Shown: positions 1 to 12,059 of the stretch, piece after piece
Numbering within the stretch: the first letter of the stretch is position 1
How the letters are laid out: every line of letters starts with the position of its first letter
Origin: Morella rubra
Lineage: Eukaryota; Streptophyta; Magnoliopsida; Fagales; Myricaceae
DNA length: 64,000 nt
Assembly: GCA_003952965.2 (NCBI GenBank)
Contig: CM025853.1
Coordinates: 11,417,187 to 11,481,186, forward strand
Direction: 5' to 3'
The notes under the pieces: generated by a model
Seen by the model: only the letters and a program-made list of their open reading frames with translations
What the model was told of the DNA's origin: nothing
Database searches by the model: none
Program-made: the position numbers and the translations under genes

Positions 1-1710
1 GGCACTAGTGCAAGAGCAAGAACCTCAAGAGCCTCAAGAAGAGTCTCAACAAGATGATAATGATCTACCAAAGTCTTGGAAGTACATCAAGAGTCATCCT
101 CTCCAACAAATTATTGGTAATGTTGAAAAAGGGGTAAGACTCGATCCTCTGTACACCAAGCTAATAATCTTGCTTTACTTTCTCAACTTGAGCCTAAGAA
201 CTTTTCTGAGGCTAAAGATGATGAAAGTTGGATCCATGCTATGGAAGAGAAATTAAAACAATTTGAGAAAAACAAGTATGGCATCTAGTTCCTAGACCCA
301 AGATTATCCAATTATTGGCACAAAATGGGTTTTTAGAAACAAAATGGATGAATCCGGGGTTGTAGTGAGGAACAAGCAAGATTAGTAGCCCAAGGTTACA
401 ATCAAGAAGAAGGAATTGATTTTGATGAAACCTTTGCTCCTGTTGCTCGTTTAGAATCCATTCGCATGCTTCTTGCTTTTGCTTGTTATAAAGATTTTAA
501 ACTTTTTCAAATGGATGTAAAAAGTGCTTTTCTAAATGGATTCCTCACTGAAGAAGTTTATGTTGAGCAACCACCGGGATTTGAAGATGAAATCTTTCAA
601 ATCATGTATACAAGCTCACAAAAGCGCTTTATGGATTGAAACAAGCACCTCGAGCATGGTATGAACGTCTAAGTTCTTTTCTTATTGAAAATGGTTTTTC
701 ACGAGGTAAAATTGATACTACTCTTTTCACTAAAGAAAAGGAAAATGAGTTATTAACGGTTCAAATATATGTTGATGACATTATTTTTGGATCTACTAAT
801 GAATCTTTGTGTCAAGAATTTTCTCAAGTTATGCAAGGTGAATTTGAGATGAGCCTCATGGGAGAATTGAACTACTTTCTTGGGCTCCAAATCAAACAAT
901 GCAGTGAAGGCATCTTCATAAATCAAGCTAAGTATACAAAGATCTTCTCAAAAGATTCAACATGGACAATTCAAAACCTATGAGCACTCCTATGAGTCCA
1001 TCTACAAAAATGGAAAAAGATGAGAAAGGTAAGGATGTGGACCAAACCAAATATCGAGGTATGATTGGCTCCTTACTATATCTTACTGCTAGTAGACCGA
1101 TATAATGTTTAGTGTATGTATGTGTGCTAGATTTCAATCATGTCCTAAGGAATCTCATCTCCTTGCAGTCAAAAGAATTTTTAGATATCTTGTGGCACTC
1201 AAAAATCTAGGTTTGTTTTATCCTAAGAGTGTTGAATTCAATTTACAAGGATACTCGGATGCGGATTATGCTGGTTGTAAAATTGATAGAAAGAGTACTA
1301 GTGGTGCATGCCAATTTCTTGGACCTCACTAGTCTCTTGGTGTTGTAAGAAACAAAACTCTGTGGCTCTATCAACTACGGAAGCCGAGTATATTGCCATG
1401 GCAATTGTTGTGCACAAGTATTGTGGATGAAACAACAATTGGAAGATTTCAATCTTCATTATTCTCTCATCCCAATAAAATGTGACAACACCAGTGCAAT
1501 AATCTTACTAAAAATCCAATTCAGCACTCTAGGACAAAACATATTGAGATTAAGCATCATTTTATTAGAGATCATGCTCAAAAAGGGGATATTGTTCTTG
1601 AGTTTGTAAATACCGACCTTCAATTGGCGGATATTTTCACAAAACCCCTCAATGAGGATAGATTTTGTTTTATTCGACAAGAAATAGGAATGAAGTTTCC
1701 TTTGGATTGA
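1..1710 (+). pseudogene. Ty1/copia (Sirevirus-like) pol remnant: RT and RNase H
   Basis: This is the 3' part of a copia polyprotein, cut at the window edge and broken into several frames. Reading in order, the reverse transcriptase part shows [34 protein letters not shown] and the catalytic YVDDIIFGS (about 766-795). Next comes the connection LMGELNYFLGLQIK, then an RNase H start GYSDADYAGCKIDRKSTSGA (about 1250-1310), and the usual copia end with DIFTKPL before a TGA at 1708-1710. Frame breaks occur near 250-300, 360-380, 605-630, 940-960, 1330 and 1420-1620, so it cannot encode an active enzyme. The element continues downstream with an envelope-like ORF, polypurine tracts and an LTR, which fits the Sirevirus lineage. 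Confidence 0.9.
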
Positions 1711-1839
1711 ATTGCTATTATATACTTGTTTTACTCCTTAAATGGTGGTATTGATTGCATTGTACATGTTTTTGAATGATGGTTGATTGATTCTATGTGT
1801 ATTAAAACTATTTCATAAAATCATGTTTCATGCCATGTG

Positions 1840-2025
1840 TCAACACTTGGTGAAACAAGTGTCAGCACCTCTGGTTTTTATGTTTTTTTTTCCATGAGAA
1901 GCATGTGTCGACACCATGATTTCATGTGTCGACACATGAGCCATCCACCCGAGAGCTCTTTTCACCTTGTTCGGGAGCATGACCAATGTGTCGACACATG
2001 AGTATAATGTGTCGACACTTCCCTT
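1840..2025. repeat. Cluster of TGTGTCGACACA-type palindromes
   Basis: At least four copies of the palindrome core GTGTCGACAC or near matches (for example around 1905, 1926, 1988 and 2010), plus degenerate versions near 1838 and 1858, lie between pol and the envelope-like ORF. The same palindrome recurs at 7130-7310 inside the second LTR. Palindromic arrays are a known feature of Sirevirus elements, though the motif differs between families. Their role here is inferred only from that likeness. Confidence 0.6.
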
Positions 2026-2124
2026 GTGTTTACTGTTTTTAAAAACCAAGGGCACGCGTGGTATATCAATCTCATTTGAGTTAGGGTTCGGCATTTTAGG
2101 CTTTCTCTCCCTCTCTCTCAAACC

Positions 2125-3699
2125 GTGCGATCAGCCTCCCCCTCACAAATTTCAGTCGCCCACTCTCTCTCTCCAAAAACCCACCGCCGACAGCCCTTTT
2201 CTCTCAAAATCCTGCACTCAATGTCTTCCAGTCGTCCCACTCGTCCTCTCAACGAACTCCAGCCTCTGTTGGCTCCAAAGGGAAGAAGAAGGCTAGGACC
2301 ACTGAAGAACCCACTCCCACTCCTGAAGACTACATCTACAGGTCAGGTCTCTGCAAAAACCGTTTTGTCAAGATTTTCGAATAGAAAAGTTATTGCTGGG
2401 AGATGGGCTGATTTTAAATGGTTTAGTGAAATGGGTTTGATTTCAAGAGATGTTTGAGTTTCAAGGTTGGGGAATCTTGTGAATTTGAAAGTAAATTGCT
2501 ATGTTTACTTAGTTAAGTTGGTTTATGCTAACTTTCAATTCACTAAGTCTGAGGATGCTGATAGTTATGTGAATGGGAAAATGTTGGATCTATCAAGTTC
2601 TTCTTTGAATTCAATGGTAAATGCTCCTGATGCTGGGAAGAAGTTCTTTGAAACCATGGGTGGGTAGGTTTGTCTGAAGTTGATCCCCTTCATATTCTTA
2701 GGGTTGTTTTGGATAATCCAACCCTAGACGAGGTTATTAGACCCACAGCCAGTGATCTAAGCATTCCAAGACGAATTTTACATCATATGGTCTGCAACAT
2801 TATTTTACCAAGGACGGGGAAATTTGAGTACATAACGTTCCTAGACTTATTTGTCATGTACTGCTTGATTACCCATACTCCCATGAACCTTGGTCATCTT
2901 ATGATAAATCATATGAAGGCTGCCACTGAGAAGAAGAGACAAGGGCTGCCTTATGGAATGTTCTTTACCCACATGTTTCACATTCTTGATATTGATTTGG
3001 GGGTGAAGTACGGAAACTCCAAGGCATCCAAAGAGTATAATCAGAAAACTCTAAGGTTGATGGGGTTCACACAAAATGATGAAGGTTTTTGGATAAAGAA
3101 AGCTGATGCAACCCCTCAAAAGAGAAGTCATAGGGGATCGGATTCTGATGCAACAGCGAGGATGAGGAAGAAGATACCTTTACTAGAACTCCTTCCACTG
3201 CCACCAGAACTCCAGAGACTCCGAGAGAGCCATTCTCCCTCCTCCATTTCCTTCTTTGCATATGGAGTCATCATCCCGAATACCCCCTTCCCTCTCATGC
3301 GCCTCAATTTGAATCTCTTGAAGCTTCTTTGGGGAGATAAAGGAGGAACAAAAGAAATTGGGTCAGCAGTTGGAGAAGTTGTCCCTTGACATGAAGACGG
3401 GCTTTGATGACATCAAGCAGTTGTTTGCCGCTCATGATGAGCGTTTCAATCTTCTTGACAAGGATGTGAGGCTTCTTAAGCACCAAGTCAACAACAGTAT
3501 CCATGTGGCCAGCGAGGTGATTCAAGCTACTGTGAATGATTTGAAATCATCTGCTCAAGATGTAGTCAATGCCACCGAGCTTAGTATGGATGTTGATCGA
3601 AATCTTCGTCCTCTTGTCATGAAATGGACCTATTGGTTCTCAACGACTTGGAGCAACTGGTTGAAGAAATTTGACGTCGATCATCCTCCTCCTCCCTGA
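2125..3699 (+). pseudogene. Sirevirus envelope-like / plant-transposon-domain ORF, broken
   Basis: After pol there is a second coding stretch in three or four overlapping pieces: 2125-2457, 2467-2667, 2670-3389 and 3358-3699. The middle piece has the look of the 'putative plant transposon protein' domain found in Sirevirus third ORFs (SDLSIPRRILHHMVCNIILP, then HMKAATEKKRQGLPYGMFFT). The last piece is rich in heptad-like residues (QLEKLSLDMKTGFDDIKQLF, then LDKDVRLLKHQV), suggesting a coiled coil. A stop near 2457, a stop at 2665-2667 and a frame change near 3180-3380 break it. The name 'envelope-like' follows position and lineage. I see no direct evidence of membrane function. Confidence 0.65.
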
Positions 3700-3754
3700 T
3701 CTCCTTTGCCCTCACCCTTGCACCTCCCCTTGCCTTCTTATTTTTGATGATGCC

Positions 3755-4327
3755 AAAGGGGGAGAAAAGTGCTGTTTGTATGCTGATACCTTGCTCTAAT
3801 TTGAGGACATTTCTTTTAATTCTTATGTTGTTCTTTGTCCTCTTTTCAGTTGTATTTTTTTTTTTTTGAACAATTATTTGGTTAGTTGTAATGATTATTC
3901 AAGCGTTTTATAAATTGACTTATTGTGATTATTCTATTATATTATGAATGACCATATGTTTTGAAGTGAATGTGTTCTAAGGGAGTACTTGTGAAGATTT
4001 TGATAAGTGCTTTGCACTTGATTATGCTTGCCTAAATCTCGCTTCAGGTAGTTACTCTATCTTTTAACTCTTCGTGATATGAAGTCTTGATCTGTTTTGG
4101 AATTTGAAGTTTGGGAAGTTTGGAGAAAGGATATAGAAGTGTTGCTTTAAGTTTTGGGAAACCTCCTTTTACAAAGGAAACTCTTGCAAATTTTTTTTTG
4201 TAAAATCTCAAAGTCCTTTTTGCTAAAAATATCATGAAAAACTCCTGCTTGTTCTCAGGGGGAGCTTTTCTATTTGTTAGCAAATTGTCATTTTTAAATG
4301 GTTTTGTCATCATCAAAAAGGGGGAGA
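3755..4327 (+). other. Multiple polypurine tracts before the 3' LTR
   Basis: CCAAAGGGGGAGAAAAG occurs near 3753-3769, a shorter AGGGGGAG near 4256-4263, and AAAAAGGGGGAGAT directly abuts the LTR start (about 4315-4328). Repeated AAAGGGGGAGA tracts upstream of the 3' LTR are a hallmark of Sireviruses. The last one is the likely plus-strand primer. Confidence 0.7.
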
Positions 4328-4328
4328 T

Positions 4329-5071
4329 TGTTAGCCAAGGTTGTTCTTACAAACAATCATTTTGATTTTGATGATAACAAAAGTTTTCAAACTTTCAAGC
4401 TTTTAGATTTTACATTGAAATTCCTTTCAAGAAAATTATGTTTTAGAGTATCAAGGTTTCCTTATTCTAAAATCTCTCCAACCATACTTGATTATCATTA
4501 CACTTGTTAATTGATCATCTTTTAATAATTTTGTCTTTAATAATAAATCTTTACACTTATTCTAAAATTATGTGTTAAAATCTTGTTATGATAAAAGGCT
4601 TGTTTTTTTTTCAAGCTATTTCTTTAATAATAATTGATAGCATAACTAATAGTATGACTTAATTAAAAAGTTATCAATACTCCATCTTCTAAAATAAGTA
4701 AGTGAATTCCATCATCATTTGAAGTATTTTAATATTATTCTATGATAAATTAGTCTGTTTTCCTTAAATCTTATGCTATATTTTTGAAAGGGTAATTTGG
4801 TCATTTGAGCATTAAGAAAGATTTTGTGTCATAATCTCATTGAATTATGCATTCTATTACTATAAAAAGAGCTTAGAGGTTAATATAGGCACCAAGCATG
4901 ATAGGTAATTACTTTAGGATTTGTTGTTTAATAGTTATAGGTCTTCAATTCTGTATAAATTTGATATATTTGTGTTGCACTTTTCTAAGGTTGATACCGA
5001 TCATGCCTATCACTCTGGATGATTAACATAGCGTTTGGGACGATCATAGTGGATGACTGAGATGATTAAGG
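4329..5071 (+). mobile_element. Left part of a Sirevirus 3' LTR, interrupted at 5072
   Basis: The LTR begins TGTTAGCCAAGG directly after the polypurine tract and soon shows TTTTGATGATAACAAA, a common opening in this group. A promoter-like TATAAAAAGAGC lies at 4861. Clear LTR sequence stops at the inverted-repeat element starting at 5072. No continuation of this same LTR is obvious after that element, so the LTR may be truncated. Confidence 0.65.
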
Positions 5072-6795
5072 GGAAAATTCACTATGCACCCCTGAACTTT
5101 GAGGTCATTTCTAAGTTGCACCCACTTTTGTCGATTCTGTTAGATTAATACTCCAAAGTTTATGTTTACATCGATTTCCACCCTAGACCTCAAATTGTCG
5201 TTACTTCTCACGGCAAACTAACCACGTTTCGTCCATTTGACAACTTACCGTTCTCATTTCCCGTTTTGCCCTTCATTTAACGCATACGTTGAACATTTCC
5301 CTGACTTCGCTACCACCATCTCTACGGCTGGAAAAGGCTAGAAGGAAGAGCAACAACCTATTATCCCCCTCCTGTTAGATCTCTTGTCACTAGCCATCCC
5401 TACAAAAGACGACCCAGAGAATCCCAAGACTGTCCCGGAAAAGCAAACCTAGTTCCGAAGCTAAATCTCTCCTTTATATCTTCGTTGTCGCTTAAATCTA
5501 TTCTTGGAATCACTTTAATCAACGTCATCTTGGGTTTATTTCCACCGCCTTTAACTTTGCAACATGAATATTCAAAGATTATATGTATCTGTATAATAAA
5601 CATGCTTGTCACTGTTGTAGAGGGCTCCTTGCCAAGTAGCCCTTGATCCACAACTTCTAGCTAGAATCTGTTTTCATCAACCATAGAGGAACAGGTCTTC
5701 TTCGTTGGCAGTATACATATTACATATGGGAAAGAGTCGTCATTAACAAGCCTTGGGTTTCGCCGTTGGTGATGTATTGATGTCAATTGATTCCAAGTGC
5801 CAGGGAAGCAGGTATTAGCTCGCTAGCTTCCATGAGTATTTTATGAAGGAAAAGAACGACATTTGGTTGCGAGTGTAGGATATGGCAAGTTAGCAGGTTG
5901 AGATTAAGTTATCGTTGCCTAACTTGCCTGCCTTCAGATTAATGCATCGAACAGGGTCACAGTTCAACGTGTCGTGGTTTGCACAAAATATGTCATGATA
6001 CATGTTGATATTAGATTGTCGTTTGCCTTACTACAGTTCAACGTGTTGTGGGTTCAGTAGTTTAGTTATTCTTCTTGTCTTTTGGCTGAGCTTCCGTGAC
6101 CTTCTCATTACCTCATTTCACCGATTCTAAATCCCTCTCTGCCTTGGCAACCTAGAAAAAAGTCATCCTTCATGGGAAGAAGAAGCAAAAGAAGAAGAAC
6201 GAATGCCCATTCTACTAGGGCCATCAAGAAGAAGAAGAAGAAGGCATCAGCACTGGAGGAAACTACCTCCTCTTATATCTCGTGGCTTTCCCATCCTATT
6301 CTCAACGACATTCTCTCAAGACTCCCCCTCAAAACCATATTCAACTGCAGGTGTGTGTCCAACACATGGCTTAATGTCCTCTTAGATCCTAATTTTGCTA
6401 AATTGCATCGAACAAGAGCACCCTCCAGCATCATCGTCCAACCTCAAAAAGACGGCCTCAAACAATGCCTCTATGCTGTCAATCTTGAGGGCTTTGGTAA
6501 TAATAATACCAATAACATAAGCCGAGAAGCGAGGTAATGAGAAGGTCGAGAAGCGAGGTAATCGATCTTGAAAACATATTATATTTGTTAAATGAAGGGC
6601 AAAACGGAAAATGAGAACGGTAAGTTGTCACATGGATGACACGTGGTTGGTTTGCTGTGAGAAGTAATGGCAATTTGAGGTCCATGGTGGAATTGATTGT
6701 GTAAACATAAATTTTAGAGTACTAATCTAATGAAATCAATAAAAGTGGGTGCAACTTAAAAATGACCTTGTTCAGGGGTGCAAAGTGAATTTTCC
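5072..6795. mobile_element. Mutator-like (Pack-MULE-type) element with long TIRs
   Basis: About 230 bp at the left end (5072-5300, starting GGAAAATTCACTATGCACCC) match the reverse complement of the right end (about 6565-6795, GGAAAATTCACTTTGCACCC when reversed) nearly throughout. The match includes a shared stretch ending in the complement of TTAAATGAAGGGCAAAACGG. Such long terminal inverted repeats point to a MULE. No transposase is visible, so it is non-autonomous. The interior holds an F-box gene start and other unassigned unique sequence, which is how Pack-MULEs look. I could not find a clean 9-bp target duplication (ATGATTAAG on the left against TTATTAATA on the right). Confidence 0.75.
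6172..6537 (+). pseudogene. Captured F-box gene 5' fragment inside the MULE
   Basis: The 121-residue reading frame starts with a basic, nuclear-signal-like N-terminus (RRSKRRR, then KKKKKK). An F-box follows: LSHPILNDILSRLPLKTIFN, then CRCVSNTWLNVLLDPNFAKL. F-box proteins recruit substrates to SCF ubiquitin ligases through SKP1, and their substrate domain normally follows for another 250 or more residues. Here the frame ends 60 residues after the F-box, next to the right TIR, so only the 5' part was captured. Expression or function is not shown. A short repeat (GAGAAGCGAGGTAAT twice) lies at its end. Confidence 0.7.
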
Positions 6796-6849
6796 TTATT
6801 AATATTTTATTTCTTACGAGTTTTATTTACTCATGTTACTTATGATACT

Positions 6850-8050
6850 TATTAGCCCAAGGTTGCTCCTTGAGCTATCTAACTCGATTTTGATGATAAC
6901 AAATGAAAAACAACTTTGAGTATTTTTTTATAATACGTGATTGTCAATCCACTATTCGAGTACTCAATTGTATTTATATCTCTCTCTAGTTTATTATGCC
7001 TTATATTCGATTTAAATACCATGGCATGCACTAAACTATGAATTTTTTATTGTATGAGTTTTCATGTTGAAATGGAAATGATTGCATATCAAAAAGCACT
7101 GAAAATCTCCTTCTATCAAGATGGTGACACATGGGAGACATGGAGTCAACACATTGCATAGCTACCAGAATGTCATTTTGATGTGTCGACACAAGGGAAG
7201 TACAGTGTCGATTCATGAAAAGATGGTGATGACATATGTCACAGGCACCTACGAATTAGTTCCAGACTTGAAGATGGTGACGACACAGGCATATATGTGT
7301 CGACACATGTTGCAGGAAAACTGTTTTTAAAATGAGGACTTAGCACAGAAATCAAGACGTTGTGGTACTTAGGAAACCTCTCCAACATTCCAAAAAGGAC
7401 TTGGGACCCCTTAAGACTGAAGACCTATAAAGACAACATCATGGAGAGAGAAAAGGCATCATTTGCATCTCTAACATCATCAATTTTGACCTAGTCTCTA
7501 AAAGAGAGAGAAAGCGCAAAAGAACAAAGTTAGACGTTTTCTAAGAGATCTGCTACTTTCTTACTGCCATCACATAGATCTTGTCTTCTAGCCATTTATT
7601 GAGCATTGTATTTGCTGATCTAGTTTTTAGAGCTATTGTTTATCATTCCTATCTTTAAACTTTGAAAAAACTTTTAAGTGTAGGATACACTTGGGCCTAC
7701 TCATGAGGACAGAAGAAATCTCATAGGATTTGAGATTTGTGTACAAGTTGAAGAGTGAGCTCGAAAAAACTCTTGTAAAGTTACTTAGCATCCGGAAGCT
7801 AAGTTGTGACACTATTAGATTATAGTGGAGAAGCCCAAGGAAGGCAATAGCCTTGGGGTGGACGTAGGCAAGTTTTGGCCGAACCACCTAAAAATCGCAG
7901 TGTTATCTCTCTTCCTTATCTCTCTTACTTTATTGTTATCATTTATTGTTCTTCGTTTTTAAATAGCATTAAGTATTTTTCATATCTGTGTTTTTTTGAA
8001 AAAGTCTAAGTTTTTGTTAAACCCAATTCATCCTTCCTCTTGGGTTGCTA
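6850..8050 (+). mobile_element. Second Sirevirus-type LTR, probably solo
   Basis: This begins (T)ATTAGCCCAAGGTTGCTCC with TTTTGATGATAACAAATG soon after, parallel to the LTR at 4329 but clearly a different family. It contains the GTGTCGACAC palindromes at about 7130-7310, a promoter-like CTATAAAG near 7426, and ends near AACCCAATTCATCC...CTTGGGTTGC (8017-8047). No primer-binding site or coding region follows, so it is a solo or remnant LTR. Borders are approximate. Confidence 0.5.
7121..7312. repeat. Palindrome cluster (GTGTCGACAC) in the second LTR
   Basis: Two good copies (near 7180 and 7291) and several degenerate ones (GACACATGGGAG, GTGTCGATTCATG, GACATATGTCAC) lie upstream of the LTR TATA box. 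They match the cluster at 1840-2025 and link the two repeats to related element families. Confidence 0.5.
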
Positions 8051-8827
8051 TTTAGACTCATAATATTTATGTTGCTTATGTTGGACACTTGGACAAGTGG
8101 ACTTATTTTGAATGTTGATATAGCAATGTTCCTTATTACTTAGTAATTATATTTTGTGTATTTTTTTATTAGTGGAATATGGAATATGTTATGTATTATG
8201 ATTAATTTTTTAATTTGCATATTAATTATGCCACTTTGAATTTGAATATGAGAGAAAAATAAAGTGGTCATCACTCCAAATATGATCATAATCTAATATG
8301 ATTACAAAGAATATGGTGAACTTGCTAAAATGGCCAGCATTTTTAATGTAGTTTTGGTATGTAAATGTTGAAAGAAATTAGCCTACAATGTTTTTTTTTG
8401 TAGCATATAAATGTTAAAATGTGTACAAAAATATATTAAATAATGTTAGATTATTATTGTTAGAGTAAAAATAGGGTAAATTTGGAGCCCGAGAAAAGGC
8501 CCAACAACAGGTTACAAGCATGCGAATAGATTCCAAAATAGCTCGTCAAATAAGCTAAAAAAAAAATCTTTAAAAGGCCTAAAATGCTCAAAAATAGCCC
8601 AATATATGCTCCAAAAAAATAAAAATAAAAAGATTCAAAAAATTCAAAAAGCCCATTAGGGCTCGGCCCAAATGGTTACACAGGGGGCTGATCACCATAT
8701 ACCATGTAATCATTACGAGTAAAACTGGCTCCGGCAAAGTCGGTTATTGTGGCTTGCCCATGCCAAAACTTGGACACCAGCCAACACTGGTAAAACCAAC
8801 ACCTATATCACCATTACTCAGTTTTAC
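8051..8827. other. AT-rich repeat debris, no gene seen
   Basis: I see no coding region. The part 8460-8680 has many homopurine and homopyrimidine short repeats and ends with GGGCTCGGCCC. It could be the terminal part of the hAT relic that follows, but no inverted repeat was identified. Confidence 0.4.
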
Positions 8828-9580
8828 TTAATTGACACTTCACTTAGGCTCGCTGAAGCTTGCTTACTACTTGATGACTTGAAAACCCCATTGTATTCAA
8901 CAAACAAACAATCCAATGTCTCTTTAACCAAAGTAGTCATCTCTTAACCTAACTCCTTCCCCAAGTTCCTAGTGAACCAAAAATCTAACCATATCATCTT
9001 AAACTGGGGATCAAGTACTGCTACCACAAACAAGAGTCTATTCTTCTTTTTCAAATTGACCCAATATTTATTATACTTTGTCTGCATTCTTCTTACCATG
9101 TCCTACAACATTGAGTCCCCACTCGTTGTAAACTTTGAAAAGTGCATATGAATCTTCACCAACTCCTCAAAATACAAGTTTTATGTGCAAGTATTAGATG
9201 TAGATATATGCAATGTTACGAATTTATAAAAGGCTTCACATTCTCCCAATCATCGAATGGAAGACACCTCAATCCCCTCCTTCCATAGCCATCATTACAG
9301 AACAAGTTCAATAGGTGTCCATCCTCATCCAGTATATCCTAAAAGACTCTTTAATACTTCTTTTTAGCCTCCAACATTTCAGGAATGAACTTCATTGTAG
9401 AAAATTCTGACGGACTTTGCCTCCTTTTATAGGATAAACAACTCTTTAGATAAGACCTCATAGTCGAGGTCCCTAATTTTTATTGTGGCAATCAACATCT
9501 TTCTACAATTGCTTAGAAAAAAAAAACATCTTTCTACAATTGTTGCATTTGGCCTTAGGAAGTTCCAAATTGGTCATGTG
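8828..9580 (-). pseudogene. hAT transposase relic (RICESLEEPER/zf-BED type)
   Basis: On the minus strand, broken pieces match a hAT transposase in the right order. A BED zinc-finger end (LPKAKCNNCRKM) lies near 9525-9575, followed by DWENVKPFI and NLYFEELVKIHMHFSK near 9130-9260. The C-terminal MQTKYNKYWVNLKKKNRLLF then VVAVLDPQFKMIWLDF lies near 8985-9100. Stops (for example the TAG within MLxDMVRRM) and frame changes are present. Most of the region between the BED finger and the central domain appears deleted. It is a dead transposon or an old domesticated-family relic. Confidence 0.75.
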
Positions 9581-9879
9581 TAGCCTAATAAAATACTTTC
9601 ACGTGAGGAAGCGGTTGGGAGTTTCTCCTCTTAGGAGTGGTGGTGTTGATTCATTAGTAATATCATTCCTAACACCTTAGGCAATTGGTTCCTCAACAAT
9701 GGGGGGAAAGGAAGCATCAGCTCCCAAGGAGAGGATAGGTGTGGGACTTGAAAGAATGGGTGTGAGAGTATAGAGGCATTCAAAAATTGAGGAAAGGGGA
9801 CGAAGGAGGGGCTATTCAAGGTTTAGTGAGCCCACAACATCATTTGGTTCAAGGCTTTTTTGTAGTAAGACTGAAAAAA

Positions 9880-11360
9880 GCGTCGTTTTGATTGTAAATA
9901 TTTTAAAAACTAAAAATCACGGAACTATAATTTTTGCATGTGCAACCATTAACTTGAAAGTTTGCCTGCGAAAATTATACTTACTTGATCTTGACAAACG
10001 ATCTTGAACTTGTTTGCGATTGAATCTTCAATCTTTGATAATCTTCAGAACTTGTTGATCTCACATCTTGAATATTTTGATTTTACAATTGAGCAGCTCA
10101 AATATTCTGCCTCCTTCCTTTCTACGCTCACAACTGTCACAGGGTTTTTCTGAAGTCCTGATGGCCAACACAAAAGCTTGCAACAGACTATCTTATAGCT
10201 ATCCTTTTATATGAAATCCTAGTTGTGATAGTGCATGAGAACGTTAGGGATCGTAGGGTTTTTCTGAGGTCCTGATGGCCAACCCAAAAGCTTGCAATAG
10301 ACTATCTCATATCTATCCTTTTATATAAAACTCTAGTTGTGATAATGTGTAGGAACGTTAGGAATCTCAAATTTCGGCCATAGGATCACATGGAAAACTC
10401 TTTTTCCATTAACTCCCTTATATTCTTTTATTCCGAATTTTAGGCTTCTACTAATTGTAATCCATCAACATATTACAATTTACCCTAAGTATTTGAGATT
10501 GATTTGTGAAATCTCTTTGCTAACAATTATTCATTTATTTATCCTTCCACCATACTATATTCCACATGAGTCAATAGGATCGGAATCATATCACCAATTA
10601 AGTCCCTAACTCATATAATTCTCAATTCACAATATGTAACCCGTTAGACTTTCGATTGTTTCCAAAATAATTTCACAAATAAATATAATATATATATATT
10701 TTTTTTTTTTCCAATTGGCAATGGTTTCTTTTCTAGTCCAACCCTATACAGATATATTGAATATACTGCTCATCAAGAGACTGGTGGATTCCTTATTGAG
10801 CATTTATACAAACTCATTTATTATGTACAAGACCCAACGTTATCTGGAATATTTGACCTAGAAAGATCATCACCAAATGACTCGGTCAAAGTACAAGTAC
10901 ACAATAAATAGACCTATATAAACCTCTCAGTCTAAGGATACAATAAACCAATTGTGTTGAATACCTTCTCAACATCAGTGATCACTTCCAGAAGGTATTC
11001 ATATTTGATCCGTTCAGTGCATGTACTCTTACATTGCATCCACTTGTTTGCTTAAGTCACACCTAAATGACGAAGTCATCATCTTATTAAATAGAGGCAC
11101 AACGAGTGTAAACCTATTGTATATTAATATGTACTTGGTCTAGAACAAAATATCAAGTGAACAAGGAACAAAGAGTCATACTTCTCGCCTTTGATTCATT
11201 AATCATTGGCATGACTTTTCTACAATGTCACTCAATAATATCGTGTAATATCTTATGTCACAACATATTACCCAATAAATAAATATAAACATGTGATATC
11301 TAAATAAATAATTATTCAGATAAATGATTTTTAGGAAGGTTCATTGACCCTAACTTGGGC
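9880..11360 (-). repeat. Probable LTR-derived or other TE sequence, unclassified
   Basis: There is no coding potential. Base composition and phrases such as the 10141-10366 tandem repeat suggest transposon noncoding sequence in reverse orientation. A TGTTAGCAAAGAG-like start (reverse strand, near 10520) would suit an LTR border, but I could not find a matching partner. Confidence 0.25.
10141..10366. repeat. Tandem duplication, 114-bp period, two copies
   Basis: The unit beginning AGGGTTTTTCTGA at 10141 is repeated from 10255 with scattered substitutions (for example CCTGATGGCCAAC in both, AAAGCTTGCAA in both). It is noncoding. Confidence 0.85.
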
Positions 11361-11846
11361 TAGGGCAACCTCTTGTATAAGACACATATTTCTTCGTGTG
11401 GTATTATTTACAAATTTTTGTAAAAAATTAACTGAAATAAATATATAGGGTCTCTGAATTCAAAATTGATAAAACTCAAGTCTTAGATTTGTAAGACGTA
11501 ACTGCACACAAAGTTTCTCTTGTTTTAAAAAGTTACAAATAATCCCTCGAGATAAGAAAAAGACAAATAGCTCATTGAGCTCGATATGATGTTTGATTGT
11601 TAAAATTTTGGGGTATGAGAATTGATAAAAAATGAAAATAGTTTATAGGAGTTAGTAAACAAGTGAAGAAAGAAGATTTGAATAAATATTCACCACATTC
11701 ATTAAAAGCAGGCCTCTCTATAAATTCAAATTATAAATAAGCCACCATTCACCTTGAGAGTGTACTGAAGGATATGTTTCTAACGGAATATAGACTTCAT
11801 AGAGTTATTTATCATTTTTCTTACTTCGAGAGCTTATCCGTAACTA

Positions 11847-11917
11847 TTTTAATACTACATAAACTTTTGGTGCAATTATGCTTTTAATACTACATAACCT
11901 TTTTGGTGCAATTATGC
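11847..11917. repeat. Short tandem repeat, about 35 bp, two copies
   Basis: TTTTAATACTACATAAAC followed by TTTTGGTGCAATTATGC is repeated immediately with small differences. It is noncoding AT-rich sequence. Confidence 0.75.
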
Positions 11918-12059
11918 CCATTTGTAAAAATGTAAACTTGAATCAATCAAATTTGTAAAAGTTTTAAATCAAATAATTAAAAAAGCACAAATGGGATTAC
12001 GGGTGTTCACCATATTTTTCTAAAGAAAAACAGCTAAGAAAAAGCACACGACTATACAG

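Noticed and set aside
5400..5651. Minus-strand frame of 83 codons inside the MULE
   Set aside because: It may be part of another captured gene, but no family was recognised and it has no supporting splice or start context.
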